From NCBI RefSeq assembly GCF_030679875.1, contig NZ_JAUXSP010000012.1:1-64000 (forward strand): DNA of 64,000 bases, read 5' to 3'. The stretch is from Phenylobacterium sp. GTDB taxonomy: Bacteria; Pseudomonadota; Alphaproteobacteria; Caulobacterales; Caulobacteraceae. The position numbers and the translations under genes are program-made. Below the pieces are notes generated by a model. It did not search any database. It was not told the DNA's origin and worked only from the letters and a program-made list of their open reading frames with translations. This document shows positions 55,675-64,000 of the stretch, one piece after another. Every line of letters begins with the position of its first letter. Position 1 is the stretch's first letter.

Positions 55675-55756
55675 GTGTTGGCTCTCCCCAAGCGTTCGGC
55701 GCCGAACCTAGACGAGATCATGCCCGCGACAATGGCCAAGCTGGTCGTTAGTCAGG

Positions 55757-58006
55757 CTACTTGGGCCTGAACCGCTTGCTGGCGGGGAAGCCCTTGGGCG
55801 CCAGCTTGCCCGCGCCGGCCCGGCGGCCCAGCCAGTCCCGCCACTCGACCCACACCCGCGTGCGCCCGGCCGTATCGATCCAGATCGCGCCGCTCTCGGC
55901 GGGGAAGACGGTGGCGTCGCGCAAGCCCCCTTCGCGGTAGGCTTGCAGCTTGACCCCCTTGCCCCGGGGCATCTCTGGCAGCTCAGTCACAGGGAAGATC
56001 AGGATCTTGCCATTATCCCCGACGACACCGATGTGGTCGCCGATCACCCGTAGGGTGGGAACGGCGCCGCGCTTGTCGACGGTCAGCACCTGCTTGCCCG
56101 CCCGACGGCCTGAAACCGCATCATCCTCGTTGAGGATGAAACCGTAGCCCGCCTTGGAGGCCAGGACCCGGCGCACGCCTGGCTTGTGCGCGAATACGTC
56201 GATGATATCGACCTGGTCCTCCAGATCGATCATCAGGCGCAGGGGCTCCCCATGGCCACGGGCTGACGGCAGCTTGTCGCAACCCAGCGTGAAGAAGCGA
56301 CCGTCCGACGCCAGGATCAGCAGCTTGTCCGTCGTCTCGGCCGGGACGATGAAGGCGAGCTTGTCGCCTTCCTTGAACTTCAGCTCGGAGGGATCCTCGA
56401 CCTTGCCCTTGGCCGCCCGGATCCAGCCCCGCTCCGACAGGATGACGGTGAGCGGCTCCCGGGGAATCATCGCCTCCAGGGCCGCCTCGGCGTCCACGTC
56501 GGGCGCATCGGCGAAGATCGAGCGGCGCGCCCCCAGCTTGGTCTCCTGACCCAGGACCTTGCGGACCTCCTTGAGGCCCACCGCGACCAGCTTCCACTGC
56601 CGGGCCTCTGACTCCAGTAGCTTCAGCAGGCCGTCGCGTTCTTCCGACAGCTCGCCATGCTCCCGGCGGATCTCCATCTCTTCCAGCCGGGCCAACTGCC
56701 GCAGGCGGGTGTTCAAGATGGCGTCGGCCTGCAGCTCGGACAGGCTGAAGGTCTCGATCAGTTTAGCCTTGGGCTCGCTCTCGTGACGGACAATGCGGAT
56801 CACCTCGTCAAGGTTGAGGTAGGCGATCAGCAGGCCATCAAGGATGTGCAGCCGGGCCTCGATCTTGGCCAGCCGGTGCCGGGCGCGGCGCACCAGCACC
56901 TCGCGCCGGTGATCGAGAAAGGCCCGCAGGGCCTCCTTGAGGCTCATGACCCGCGGCGTACCCCGGGCGTCCAGCACATTCAGGTTCACCGGAAACCGGG
57001 TCTCAAGATCGGAGAGCTTGAACAGGCTCTCCATCAGGACCTCGGGCTCGATGTTCCGGCTCTTGGGCTCCAGGATCAGCCGTACGTCCTCGGCGGACTC
57101 GTCGCGCACGTCCCCCAGCAGCGGCGCGCGCTTGTTCTCGATCAGATTGGCCAGTTGCTCGACCAGATCGGCCTTCTTCACCTGATAGGGAATCTCGGTG
57201 ATGACGATCTGGTAGGTCCCGCGCCCGGTATCCTCCCGCGACCAGGTCGCCCGGGTGCGGATGCCGCCCCGGCCGGTCTCATAGGTCTCCACCATGGAGG
57301 CGTGGGGTTCGACGATGACGCCGCCGGTGGGGAAGTCAGGCCCCTTCACATGCACCATCAGATCGGCGGTGCTGATGTCTGGAGCGTCCAGCATCAGCAG
57401 GCAGGCGTCGATCAGCTCGCCAGCATTGTGCGGCGGGATCGAGGTGGCCATGCCCACAGCGATGCCGCTGGAGCCATTGGCGAGCAGGTTGGGGAAGCCC
57501 GCCGGCAGGACCACCGGCTCCTCGTCTTCCCCATCATAGGTGGAGCGGAAGTCGACGGCGTCCTCGTCGATCCCGTCCAGCAGCAGCTGGGCGGCGTCGG
57601 TCAGCTTGCACTCGGTGTAGCGCATGGCCGCGGCGTTATCGCCGTCGATATTGCCGAAGTTCCCCTGGCCATTGATGAGTGGGTAGCGCTGGGAAAAGTC
57701 CTGGGCCAGGCGGACCAGGGCCTCATAGACCGCAGAATCCCCGTGCGGGTGGTACTTACCGATCACGTCGCCGACCACCCGGGCGGACTTCTTGGCCGAG
57801 GAATTAGGGTCGAGGCGCAGTTGCCGCATGGCGAACAGCAGCCGGCGGTGAACCGGCTTCAGCCCGTCGCGCACATCTGGCAGGGCGCGGCCGGTGATGG
57901 TCGAGAGCGCATAGGCCAGATAGCGCCGTGAAAGCGCTTCGGTCAGGGGCTCGTCGATGATGCGGTCGCCGTCACCGTCGAACGGCGGGGGGGTATGCTT
58001 GCTCAT
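55757..58006 (-). CDS. parC: DNA topoisomerase IV subunit A
   Basis: ParC is the DNA-cleaving subunit of topoisomerase IV, partner of the ParE encoded at 12525. The 749-residue product has the active-site Tyr130 in [11 protein letters not shown] and the quinolone-determining region [14 protein letters not shown]. The residues equivalent to E. coli Ser80 and Glu84 (here Ser91, Glu95) are the sensitive type. C-terminal beta-pinwheel repeats are fewer than in GyrA, supporting ParC. It is last in the minus-strand block, 43 bases after recO. Confidence 0.96.
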   Translation of the reverse strand: MSKHTPPPFDGDGDRIIDEPLTEALSRRYLAYALSTITGRALPDVRDGLKPVHRRLLFAMRQLRLDPNSSAKKSARVVGDVIGKYHPHGDSAVYEALVRLAQDFSQRYPLINGQGNFGNIDGDNAAAMRYTECKLTDAAQLLLDGIDEDAVDFRSTYDGEDEEPVVLPAGFPNLLANGSSGIAVGMATSIPPHNAGELIDACLLMLDAPDISTADLMVHVKGPDFPTGGVIVEPHASMVETYETGRGGIRTRATWSREDTGRGTYQIVITEIPYQVKKADLVEQLANLIENKRAPLLGDVRDESAEDVRLILEPKSRNIEPEVLMESLFKLSDLETRFPVNLNVLDARGTPRVMSLKEALRAFLDHRREVLVRRARHRLAKIEARLHILDGLLIAYLNLDEVIRIVRHESEPKAKLIETFSLSELQADAILNTRLRQLARLEEMEIRREHGELSEERDGLLKLLESEARQWKLVAVGLKEVRKVLGQETKLGARRSIFADAPDVDAEAALEAMIPREPLTVILSERGWIRAAKGKVEDPSELKFKEGDKLAFIVPAETTDKLLILASDGRFFTLGCDKLPSARGHGEPLRLMIDLEDQVDIIDVFAHKPGVRRVLASKAGYGFILNEDDAVSGRRAGKQVLTVDKRGAVPTLRVIGDHIGVVGDNGKILIFPVTELPEMPRGKGVKLQAYREGGLRDATVFPAESGAIWIDTAGRTRVWVEWRDWLGRRAGAGKLAPKGFPASKRFRPK

Positions 58007-58049
58007 TGATTCTCCGTCGGCGCGATTCTAGCGCGCCGGGACCGGCTCG

Positions 58050-58781
58050 TCACAGCCGCTCAGCGTCCGACAGCCGGTCAATCATCCAGACCCTGGCTGG
58101 CGGCAGGGGACGGTTGAGGGGATTGAAGATGAAGGTCTCCAGGAAATGGCCGGTCAGAGCCAGGCCAGCGCCGATATCGCCGGCGTCGAGTCCCCACTGG
58201 GCTGACAGCATGAAGGGCGGCAGGCGCAGAAGTTTGTCCTTATAGGCCTCGCCCGCCTGGGCGCTCACCGCACGGCCCGTGCGGGGGCTGACATAGATCA
58301 GGTCGTCCATCGATCCAGTGGCGGCGCACTTTGACAGGTCCAGGCCAAAGCCCAGGTCCTGCAGCAGCCCGGCCTCGAAGCGAACGAAAACGGCCGGCCA
58401 GATGTCCGGGATCGCCAGGGCCGAGATGAGCGACTCCAGGGCCAGATAGGCGCCGTGATGGGGTTCGCGCTCTGGGAGGGCGCCGGCGGCGACGGCGGCC
58501 GCGGCCGAGAGGCCGTGCAGGGCCAGCGGATCGTCGAACAGGGCGCCGGGCCCCTCCCCCATGGGCTCAAGGGTCACTGCCCCCAGCTGCTCGGCCACCC
58601 GGGCGCGGAAACGAACCCGCACCTGGGCGCCTGGCTGCAGAAAGGGTTTGAGGCGGCGCGACGCCCCACCGGCCACGTGTGCGGCGTACCGGCCGTGCTC
58701 GGAGGTCAGCAGGTCGACAATGGCGCCGGTCTCCCCGTGCGCCCGGGCCGAGAGCACGAAGGCGTCGTCCTCGAACTCCAT
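58050..58781 (-). CDS. recO: DNA repair protein RecO
   Basis: RecO loads RecA onto SSB-coated DNA with RecF and RecR in gap repair. The 243-residue product begins [20 protein letters not shown], the OB-fold start typical of RecO, and continues with a helical domain. The zinc-finger Cys of some RecO proteins are not evident: only one Cys is seen, in KCAATGS. Its ATG overlaps the era stop by one base, so it is coupled to era. Confidence 0.94.
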   Translation of the reverse strand: MEFEDDAFVLSARAHGETGAIVDLLTSEHGRYAAHVAGGASRRLKPFLQPGAQVRVRFRARVAEQLGAVTLEPMGEGPGALFDDPLALHGLSAAAAVAAGALPEREPHHGAYLALESLISALAIPDIWPAVFVRFEAGLLQDLGFGLDLSKCAATGSMDDLIYVSPRTGRAVSAQAGEAYKDKLLRLPPFMLSAQWGLDAGDIGAGLALTGHFLETFIFNPLNRPLPPARVWMIDRLSDAERL

Positions 58782-59713
58782 CAGACGTCGAAATCTAGGC
58801 CCACGTCGCCATAGAACTCGCGTTTGTCGGCCCAGGTCTCGTCCACCTTCACATGCAGGAAGAGGTGCACCTGCCGATCAAACAGCTCAGCCAGCTCTTC
58901 ACGGGACTTCTGGCCGATCCATTTCAGGGTCTGGCCGTTTTTCCCCAGGACGATGGGCCGCTGGCTGTCACGCTGGACATAGATGGTCTGCTCAATCCGC
59001 ACCGAGCCGTCGCGGCGCTCTTCGAACGCGGTGGTGTCCACCGCCGCCGCATAGGGCAGTTCCTCGTGGACCCGCAGATAGAGCTTCTCGCGGGTGATTT
59101 CCGCCGCCAGCAGGCGCGCCGGCAGGTCGGCGGTCTGCTCGGCCGGATAGAGCCAGGGCCCTTCGGGCACCAGTTCGGCCATCCGGCGCTTGAGATCATC
59201 GACGCCTGACCCGTCGGCCGCCGAGATCATGAACACCTCGGAATAGACCCCGGTGTCGAACAGGCGCTGGGACAGGGCCAGCATCCGCTCGCGCTTGACC
59301 CCATCGATCTTGTTCAGGGCCAGGATCACCTTGCGGCCTGACGCCTTCAGCCCCTCGATGATGGTCTGAACATCGATCACCGCCCGGCGGTCGGCTGGAC
59401 TGCCTTCGGCCACGCCCACGGCCAGTTCGGCCTGAACATCGATGAGATGGACGACCGCGTCGGCCTCCTCCGCCCCGCCCCAGGCCGAGCGGATCATGGC
59501 GCGGTCCAGTCGACGGCGCGGCGCAAAGATGCCGGGCGTGTCCACCAGCACGATCTGGCTCTCGCCCTCGATGGCCACCCCGCGGACGGGAAAGCGCGTG
59601 GTCTGGACCTTCTGGGTGACGATGGAGACCTTGGCCCCCACCAGACGGTTGGTGAGGGTGGACTTGCCCGCATTGGGCGCTCCGATGATGGCGACGAAGC
59701 CGGCGCGGGTCAT
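58781..59713 (-). CDS. era: GTPase Era
   Basis: Era binds 16S rRNA and GTP to mature the small ribosomal subunit. The 310-residue product has G1 GAPNAGKST near residue 12, G3 DTPG in [12 protein letters not shown], and G4 NKID in [11 protein letters not shown]-terminal KH domain has [22 protein letters not shown]. It overlaps rnc by 4 bases and abuts recO, the standard rnc-era-recO arrangement. Confidence 0.97.
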   Translation of the reverse strand: MTRAGFVAIIGAPNAGKSTLTNRLVGAKVSIVTQKVQTTRFPVRGVAIEGESQIVLVDTPGIFAPRRRLDRAMIRSAWGGAEEADAVVHLIDVQAELAVGVAEGSPADRRAVIDVQTIIEGLKASGRKVILALNKIDGVKRERMLALSQRLFDTGVYSEVFMISAADGSGVDDLKRRMAELVPEGPWLYPAEQTADLPARLLAAEITREKLYLRVHEELPYAAAVDTTAFEERRDGSVRIEQTIYVQRDSQRPIVLGKNGQTLKWIGQKSREELAELFDRQVHLFLHVKVDETWADKREFYGDVGLDFDV

Positions 59714-60423
59714 TGTGGTCCTTCGTGTTTCAACAGCATGGCCAGGGCGGCGGCCTTCTCGGCCTCCTGTTTTGAACGCCCCTGGGCGGCTTCGGGATCA
59801 TAACCCTGGACCCGCACCTCGACGGTGAAGGCGGGCGCGTGGTCGGGCCCCTCTCGGGCGACCACGCCATAGGTCGGCAAAGGCAGGCCCTGGCCCTGCG
59901 CCCATTCCTGGAGCTGGGTCTTGGGATCCTTGCCCCGGGGGGACTCTAGGCCCGCGAAGGCCTCGGCCCAGAACCGCACAAAGAAGGTGCGGGCGGCCTC
60001 GAAGCCGGCGTCCACATAGAGCGCCCCGATCAGCGCTTCACAGGCGTCCCCCAGGACGGTGTCGGAGTCCCGCGCCCCGATCTTGGTGGCGCTGGCCGAC
60101 AGGCGCAATGCCTCGCCAAGGCCGATGTCCCGGGCGACCGTGGCGCAGGCCTGGTAGTTGACCAGATTGGCCAGCCGCCGGCTGAGTTCGCCCTCACGGG
60201 CCTCGGCGTCCAGCTCCATCAGGCGCTCCGCCGCCATCAGGTTCAGCACCCGGTCGCCCAGGAACTCCAGGCGCTCATAGTGGCGCACCTTGGTCGCACC
60301 CTCGCCGACGCTGGCGTGGGTCAGGGCCCGTTCCAACAGGTCGCGGTCTACAAACTGGTGACCGATCCTCGCCTCGAGCTCAGCGACGGCCGCCGCGCGC
60401 CGGTTCATGGGCGCAGGGATCAC
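59710..60423 (-). CDS. rnc: Ribonuclease III
   Basis: RNase III cleaves double-stranded RNA in rRNA and mRNA processing. The product, about 237 residues, has the catalytic signature [11 protein letters not shown] (about 48-58), second acidic residues in [15 protein letters not shown], and a C-terminal double-stranded RNA-binding domain ([12 protein letters not shown] to the end). The start is either GTG at 60423, overlapping the lepB stop by 4 bases, or ATG at 60408; neither has a clear Shine-Dalgarno. I favour the coupled GTG. Confidence 0.95.
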   Translation of the reverse strand: MIPAPMNRRAAAVAELEARIGHQFVDRDLLERALTHASVGEGATKVRHYERLEFLGDRVLNLMAAERLMELDAEAREGELSRRLANLVNYQACATVARDIGLGEALRLSASATKIGARDSDTVLGDACEALIGALYVDAGFEAARTFFVRFWAEAFAGLESPRGKDPKTQLQEWAQGQGLPLPTYGVVAREGPDHAPAFTVEVRVQGYDPEAAQGRSKQEAEKAAALAMLLKHEGPQ

Positions 60424-61199
60424 TGAAGGATGTTGAAGAACCGACCGGGCCGGGCTTCGGTGACCCAGGTCCAGGGCTTGAACAGGGAGGCGCCGCGTTC
60501 CCAGGACAGCAGGATCACCTGCGCCTTGCCCACCAGATGGTCGGCCGGCACATAGCCCACGCCGATCTCCTCCGGCGCGCGACTGTCGAGGGAATTGTCC
60601 CGATGGTCGCCCATGAAGAAATAGTGGCCCTCGGGCACCAGGAACGGCCCCTTGTTGTCCATCTCCCCATCAGGACCCAGGTCATAGGTCACATAGGTCC
60701 GGCCATCCGGCAGGGTCTCGCGGTAGCGCATGACCTCGCGGGTGAAGCCGTAGCCGGTGTCGATGATTCCTGGGGACATGGCCTCCCGCGGGACGGGCTG
60801 GCCGTTGAGGATGATCTGGCCGCCGCGGATTTCGATCCGGTCGCCGGGCATGCCGATCAGACGCTTGATGTAGTCGGTGCGGCCATCCCGGGGCAGCTTG
60901 AACACCACGATGTCCCCGCGGGACGGATCACGCGCCATCAGGCGCCCCTCGAACAGCGGCGGGCTGAAGGGAATGGAGTGGCGGGAATAGCCGTAGGAAT
61001 ATTTGGAGACGATGATGTAGTCGCCTTCCAGCAGGTTCGGCTCCATCGAGGCCGACGGAATGGTGAAGGGCTGGAAGAACAGCACCCGCAGGACCAGGGC
61101 GATCAGCAGGGCGTAGACGACCGTCTTCACGATCTCGACGATCTCCTGGATGGCGTCGGGCTTCTCCGAAACCGGCGCGATCTGCACGTTGTCGCTCAT
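60420..61199 (-). CDS. lepB: Signal peptidase I
   Basis: LepB cleaves signal peptides of exported proteins at the periplasmic face of the membrane. The 259-residue product has one N-terminal membrane segment (about 27-48). The catalytic Ser is in [10 protein letters not shown], and the general-base Lys is in [14 protein letters not shown]. Box E is [17 protein letters not shown] precedes the ATG at 61199. It forms a unit with rnc, era, recO and parC. Confidence 0.96.
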   Translation of the reverse strand: MSDNVQIAPVSEKPDAIQEIVEIVKTVVYALLIALVLRVLFFQPFTIPSASMEPNLLEGDYIIVSKYSYGYSRHSIPFSPPLFEGRLMARDPSRGDIVVFKLPRDGRTDYIKRLIGMPGDRIEIRGGQIILNGQPVPREAMSPGIIDTGYGFTREVMRYRETLPDGRTYVTYDLGPDGEMDNKGPFLVPEGHYFFMGDHRDNSLDSRAPEEIGVGYVPADHLVGKAQVILLSWERGASLFKPWTWVTEARPGRFFNILQ

Positions 61200-61325
61200 G
61201 CGGTATCCTTGGGGCGCGCGCGACAAAGAGCGCGCGGAATGGGATTAGCTATCGTCTGGGCGGTCCGGTAGCAAGCCGGCGCCCCCAGAAGCAGGCCTTA
61301 TGGCCCATTCGCCGCGGGCCTGCGG

Positions 61326-61724
61326 CTATTCGGGCACGGCCTCGATGATGACGAAGGCCTGGGCGTAGGGGTGATCGTCGGTCAGCGTCACATGCACCAC
61401 GGCCCGATGGCCGGCCGGCGTGATCTCCTGCAGCCGCTTCAGCGCCCCGTTGGAAAGCGCCATGGTCGGCGCGCCGGACGGCATGTTGGCCACCCCCATG
61501 TCGCGCCAGAAGACCCCGCGGCGAAACCCGGTCCCCAGGGCCTTGGAGCAGGCCTCCTTGGCGGCGAACCGCTTGGCGTAGCTGGCGGCCTTGTCAGGCT
61601 TTCGTTCGGAGCGGCGCTGTTCGGTCTCGGTGAAGATGCGTCGGACGAACCGCTCGCCGAACCGCTCGAGGGTCTTTTCGATACGCCGGATGTCAGCGAG
61701 GTCGGAGCCCAGACCGATGATCAC
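61326..61724 (-). CDS. acpS: Holo-[acyl-carrier-protein] synthase
   Basis: AcpS transfers 4'-phosphopantetheine from CoA to acyl carrier protein. The 132-residue product starts (V/M)[18 protein letters not shown], with the metal-binding Asp in GSDLADI and Glu in [15 protein letters not shown]. The start is GTG at 61724, overlapping the pdxJ stop as GTGA. The frame continues open upstream inside pdxJ, but that part is not family-like and is rejected. pdxJ-acpS-lepB order is typical. Confidence 0.95.
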   Translation of the reverse strand: MIIGLGSDLADIRRIEKTLERFGERFVRRIFTETEQRRSERKPDKAASYAKRFAAKEACSKALGTGFRRGVFWRDMGVANMPSGAPTMALSNGALKRLQEITPAGHRAVVHVTLTDDHPYAQAFVIIEAVPE

Positions 61725-62482
61725 GCCGCCTTCTCCCCGCGCACCTGATCCATCAGGGCCCGCATCTGGGCGATGGCGCTCGGCAGGCCGATGAAGATCG
61801 CCTCGCCGATCAGGAAGTGCCCGATATTGAGCTCCACCACCTGGGGGATGGCGGCGATCGGCTTGACGGTCTGGTAGTCGATCCCATGTCCGGCATGGAC
61901 CTCCAGCCCCAGGCGCTCGGCCTCGATCGCGGCGGTCGCCAGCCTGTCCAGAAGGGCGCCGGCAAGGGGATCTCCGTCGCGGACGGCGTCGCAATAGGCG
62001 CCGGTGTGCAGCTCGACCACCTGGGCCCCCATGGCCTGGGCCGCGGCGACCTGAGCGAGATCGGCGTCGATGAAGCAGGAGACGCGGATGCCCTCCGCCG
62101 CCAGCCGGCCCACCACCGGGGCGACATTGTTGCGCCCCTTGATCAGGTCCAGCCCGCCTTCGGTGGTCACCTCTTCCCGGCGTTCGGGCACCAGGCAAGC
62201 TGCGTGGGGAAGGTGACGCAGGGCGATGGCCTCCATCTCGGCGGTCACGGCCATCTCGAAGTTCAGCGGCCGACCCCGGCGCTTGAGGATCACCGCCAGG
62301 GCGTCGATATCCGCGTCAGAGATGTGCCGGCGATCCTCGCGCAGGTGGGCGGTGATCCCGTCCGCCCCGGCCATCAGGGCCATCTCGGCGGCCCGCACCG
62401 GGTCAGGATAGGTCGCGCCCCGGGCGTTCCGGATCGTGGCCACGTGGTCGATATTGACGCCCAGGCGCAGGGGGCGGCTCAT
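61721..62482 (-). CDS. pdxJ: Pyridoxine 5'-phosphate synthase
   Basis: PdxJ makes pyridoxine phosphate from deoxyxylulose phosphate and aminoacetone phosphate. The 253-residue TIM barrel starts [20 protein letters not shown] and contains [16 protein letters not shown] with catalytic His, [17 protein letters not shown] with catalytic Glu, and VHAGHGIDY. It overlaps pyrE and acpS by 4 bases each, so it is translationally coupled. Confidence 0.97.
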   Translation of the reverse strand: MSRPLRLGVNIDHVATIRNARGATYPDPVRAAEMALMAGADGITAHLREDRRHISDADIDALAVILKRRGRPLNFEMAVTAEMEAIALRHLPHAACLVPERREEVTTEGGLDLIKGRNNVAPVVGRLAAEGIRVSCFIDADLAQVAAAQAMGAQVVELHTGAYCDAVRDGDPLAGALLDRLATAAIEAERLGLEVHAGHGIDYQTVKPIAAIPQVVELNIGHFLIGEAIFIGLPSAIAQMRALMDQVRGEKAA

Positions 62483-63063
62483 GCGCCCAGCCTGCGGCTG
62501 CCGGGATCCTCGATGGGTATGGCGGCCAGCTCGGGCGGAAGCTGGTCTGCGGGGTAGGCCGGCACGTCCAGGCGGGCGAGCACCAGGAAGGGCGCGCCAG
62601 GATCGGCGCGGCCGCCCGAGCGATCCACCAGGGCCGCAGCGCAGACCACCTCACCGCCAGCCTCACGGATGGCCTCGACACACTCGCGCGAGGACAGGCC
62701 AGTCGAGACGATGTCCTCGACCATGGCCACCCGGGCGCCTGGCTTCAGGGCGAAGGCCCGGCGGAACTGCAGTTTCCCGTCGACCCGCTCCACATACATC
62801 GACGGCACGCCCAGCTGGCGGGCGGTCTCGTAGCCGGGAATGATGCCCCCCACCGCCGGCGAGACGCACACATCAACTTCCCCGACCTCGCGCAGGATTA
62901 GCTCGGCCAGGGCCTTGCACAGCCGCTCAGTCCGGTCAGGATACTGGAAGACCAGATTCTTCTGCAAAAAGACCGCCGAATGGAGGCCGGACGAGAGCAC
63001 GAAGTGGCCCTCTCGGAGGGCGCCGGCGCCGCGGAATTCCTCAAGGACTTCGTCAGTGGTCAT
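62479..63063 (-). CDS. pyrE: Orotate phosphoribosyltransferase
   Basis: PyrE joins orotate to PRPP in pyrimidine synthesis. The 194-residue product has the PRPP-binding motif [30 protein letters not shown] and the flexible-loop region [16 protein letters not shown]. It is first gene of the block running through pdxJ, acpS and lepB to parC. The start at 63063 is divergent from the acetyltransferase gene. Confidence 0.96.
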   Translation of the reverse strand: MTTDEVLEEFRGAGALREGHFVLSSGLHSAVFLQKNLVFQYPDRTERLCKALAELILREVGEVDVCVSPAVGGIIPGYETARQLGVPSMYVERVDGKLQFRRAFALKPGARVAMVEDIVSTGLSSRECVEAIREAGGEVVCAAALVDRSGGRADPGAPFLVLARLDVPAYPADQLPPELAAIPIEDPGSRRLGA

Positions 63064-63161
63064 TTGGGCGCCTCCTTGTGGGCGAATTATCTGAGGCCGA
63101 ACTAGATGTCACCTGCGCCCGCGAATATGGGTGTGGAGATTCGCAGGAGCCGAGCGCCCCC

Positions 63162-63707
63162 ATGCCCGGGATTATCACGACCGAGCGCCTGAGGCTGCGT
63201 CCCGCCAAGGTCAGTGACCTTGAGGCGATGCACGAGATCCTGTCCTCGGCCCACGCCATGGCGTTCTGGTCGACCCTTCCCCATGAGAAGCTGGACGAGA
63301 CCCGGCTCTGGCTTGACGGCATGATGGCCACCCGCAATGACGACTTCATCGTCGAGACCAAGGCCGGCGAGGTGGTGGGCAAGGTGGGCTTCTGGGCCGA
63401 CCCGGAGATCGGCTACATCCTGCATCCCGGGGCGCAGGGCCAGGGCTATGCCCATGAGGCGGTGTCGGCGGTGATCGCGCGCGCCTTCCAGCAGCGCGGC
63501 CTGACCGAAGCCACCGCCGATGTGGACCCCAAGAACGACAGCTCACGACGGCTGCTGGAGCGGCTGGGCTTTGTGGTGGTGGGCAGCGCCAAGAAGACCT
63601 ACCTGCTGGGCCACACCTGGGCCGACAGCCTCTATCTGCGCTGCACGCCGCAGACCTTCCCTGGCGCCAAGACCCCCTGGACCTGGCGGGCGCCACAGCC
63701 AGCCTGA
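63162..63707 (+). CDS. GNAT family N-acetyltransferase
   Basis: A 181-residue acetyltransferase of the RimJ/RimL-like group. It starts MPGIITTERLRLRPAKVSDL. The acetyl-CoA-binding motif A region is IGYILHPGAQGQGYAHEAVSAV, and the C-terminal signature is DVDPKNDSSRRLLERLGFVVVG. The substrate cannot be read from sequence. AGGAG lies 13 bases before the ATG at 63162; an in-frame extension to 63078 is less likely. It sits alone between two minus-strand genes. Confidence 0.9.
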   Translation: MPGIITTERLRLRPAKVSDLEAMHEILSSAHAMAFWSTLPHEKLDETRLWLDGMMATRNDDFIVETKAGEVVGKVGFWADPEIGYILHPGAQGQGYAHEAVSAVIARAFQQRGLTEATADVDPKNDSSRRLLERLGFVVVGSAKKTYLLGHTWADSLYLRCTPQTFPGAKTPWTWRAPQPA

Positions 63708-63734
63708 GCAGAGCGCAGGCTTGAGCCGGGCGTT

Positions 63735-64000
63735 TTACCCCTTGGCCCGATCCACCGTCTCGACGCTGGGATTGGCCCGGAGGGCCGCGGCGATATGGGT
63801 CAGGTGCTTGGCGTCCTTGACCTCCAGGTCGAAGTCCACGTCGAAGAAGTCCCGCTGGCGGTGGTGCATGCGCAGGTTGACGATATTGCCGCCGGCCTCG
63901 CCGATCACCGTACAGACCTGCCCCAGCATGCCCGGCGCATTCTTGATGGTCGCGGCCAGACTGGCGCGGGAAATGGTGTTGCGCTCGGCCTCCGGCGTCC
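63735..64000 (-). CDS. (p)ppGpp synthetase/hydrolase RelA/SpoT, C-terminal end only
   Basis: The last 87 residues of a RelA/SpoT homologue; the gene continues beyond the window. The visible part is the C-terminal ACT domain: SRASLAATIKNAPGMLGQVC, GEAGGNIVNLRMHHRQRD and HLTHIAAALRANPSVETVDRA. The ACT domain senses amino acids or regulates the N-terminal synthetase and hydrolase. The assignment also rests on gene order: relA/spoT precedes pyrE-pdxJ-acpS in Caulobacter. Confidence 0.88.
   Translation of the reverse strand, partial: TPEAERNTISRASLAATIKNAPGMLGQVCTVIGEAGGNIVNLRMHHRQRDFFDVDFDLEVKDAKHLTHIAAALRANPSVETVDRAKG

Noticed and set aside
61725..62198. Long N-terminal extension of acpS
   Set aside because: The extra sequence is an out-of-frame reading of pdxJ, rich in Arg and Gly; the family start is the GTG that overlaps the pdxJ stop.

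Overview
The window is GC-rich alphaproteobacterial chromosome, almost certainly Caulobacterales (Caulobacter or Phenylobacterium-like). The evidence is the tig-clpP-clpX-lon cluster, an IscR-led suf operon, an RNase E ending in the GWW motif that Caulobacter uses to bind PNPase, an M23 peptidase-bactofilin pair, an NDUFA12 homologue, and the relA-pyrE-pdxJ-acpS-lepB-rnc-era-recO-parC block. Genes are dense and intact. I see no insertion sequence, prophage, CRISPR array or rRNA, and one tRNA.

Layout. 1-6.7 kb: proteolysis and folding genes (lon, cut by the window edge, then clpX, clpP and tig, all minus), interrupted by a plus-strand HAD phosphatase and an 84-residue orphan, then tRNA-Leu. 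6.8-12.4 kb: nnr, a phosphatase and a thiolase-like gene (minus) divergent from glnB-glnA (plus). 12.5-18.5 kb (plus): parE, an RhlE-type helicase, a diguanylate cyclase and an enoyl-CoA hydratase. 18.5-25.7 kb (minus): an iscR-led suf operon with two cysteine desulfurases and one uncharacterised gene. 25.9-31.0 kb: an alpha/beta hydrolase with an altered nucleophile, an M20 hydrolase with anmK, tyrS and bcp. 31.3-37.9 kb: cell-envelope genes (M23 peptidase, bactofilin, PBP1a, amidase) and prfB with its programmed frameshift. 38.3-43.3 kb (plus): rne, an M48 protease and a DsbA-like lipoprotein. 43.3-48.3 kb: thiG-thiS (minus); aroQ, accB, accC and aat (plus); DUF2155 and NDUFA12 genes (minus). 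48.4-52.4 kb: a catalytically dead class II ribonucleotide reductase paralogue and two exported pentapeptide-repeat proteins. 52.5-64 kb: aspS, a serine hydrolase, and the parC-recO-era-rnc-lepB-acpS-pdxJ-pyrE block; then an acetyltransferase gene on plus and the C-terminal end of relA/spoT on minus.

How the genes work together. ClpX, ClpP, Lon and trigger factor form the protein quality-control set. The suf operon makes a complete Fe-S assembly machine under an Fe-S-sensing repressor. glnB and glnA form the nitrogen-assimilation pair. parE and parC, 43 kb apart, encode topoisomerase IV. The M23, bactofilin, PBP1a, amidase and AnmK genes concern peptidoglycan synthesis, remodelling and recycling.

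The most unusual item is the 831-residue NrdJ-derived protein at 48421-50916. It keeps the NrdJ fold order and the C-terminal TSCPD and zinc modules but has lost the active-site cysteine loop. Other leads are a possible Tyr-codon leader upstream of tyrS, a possible uORF in the rne leader, an IscR half-site on the suf promoter, a GANTC-flanked palindrome before the M23-bactofilin operon, and an Asp in place of the nucleophilic Ser of a hydrolase. All motif calls were made by eye.
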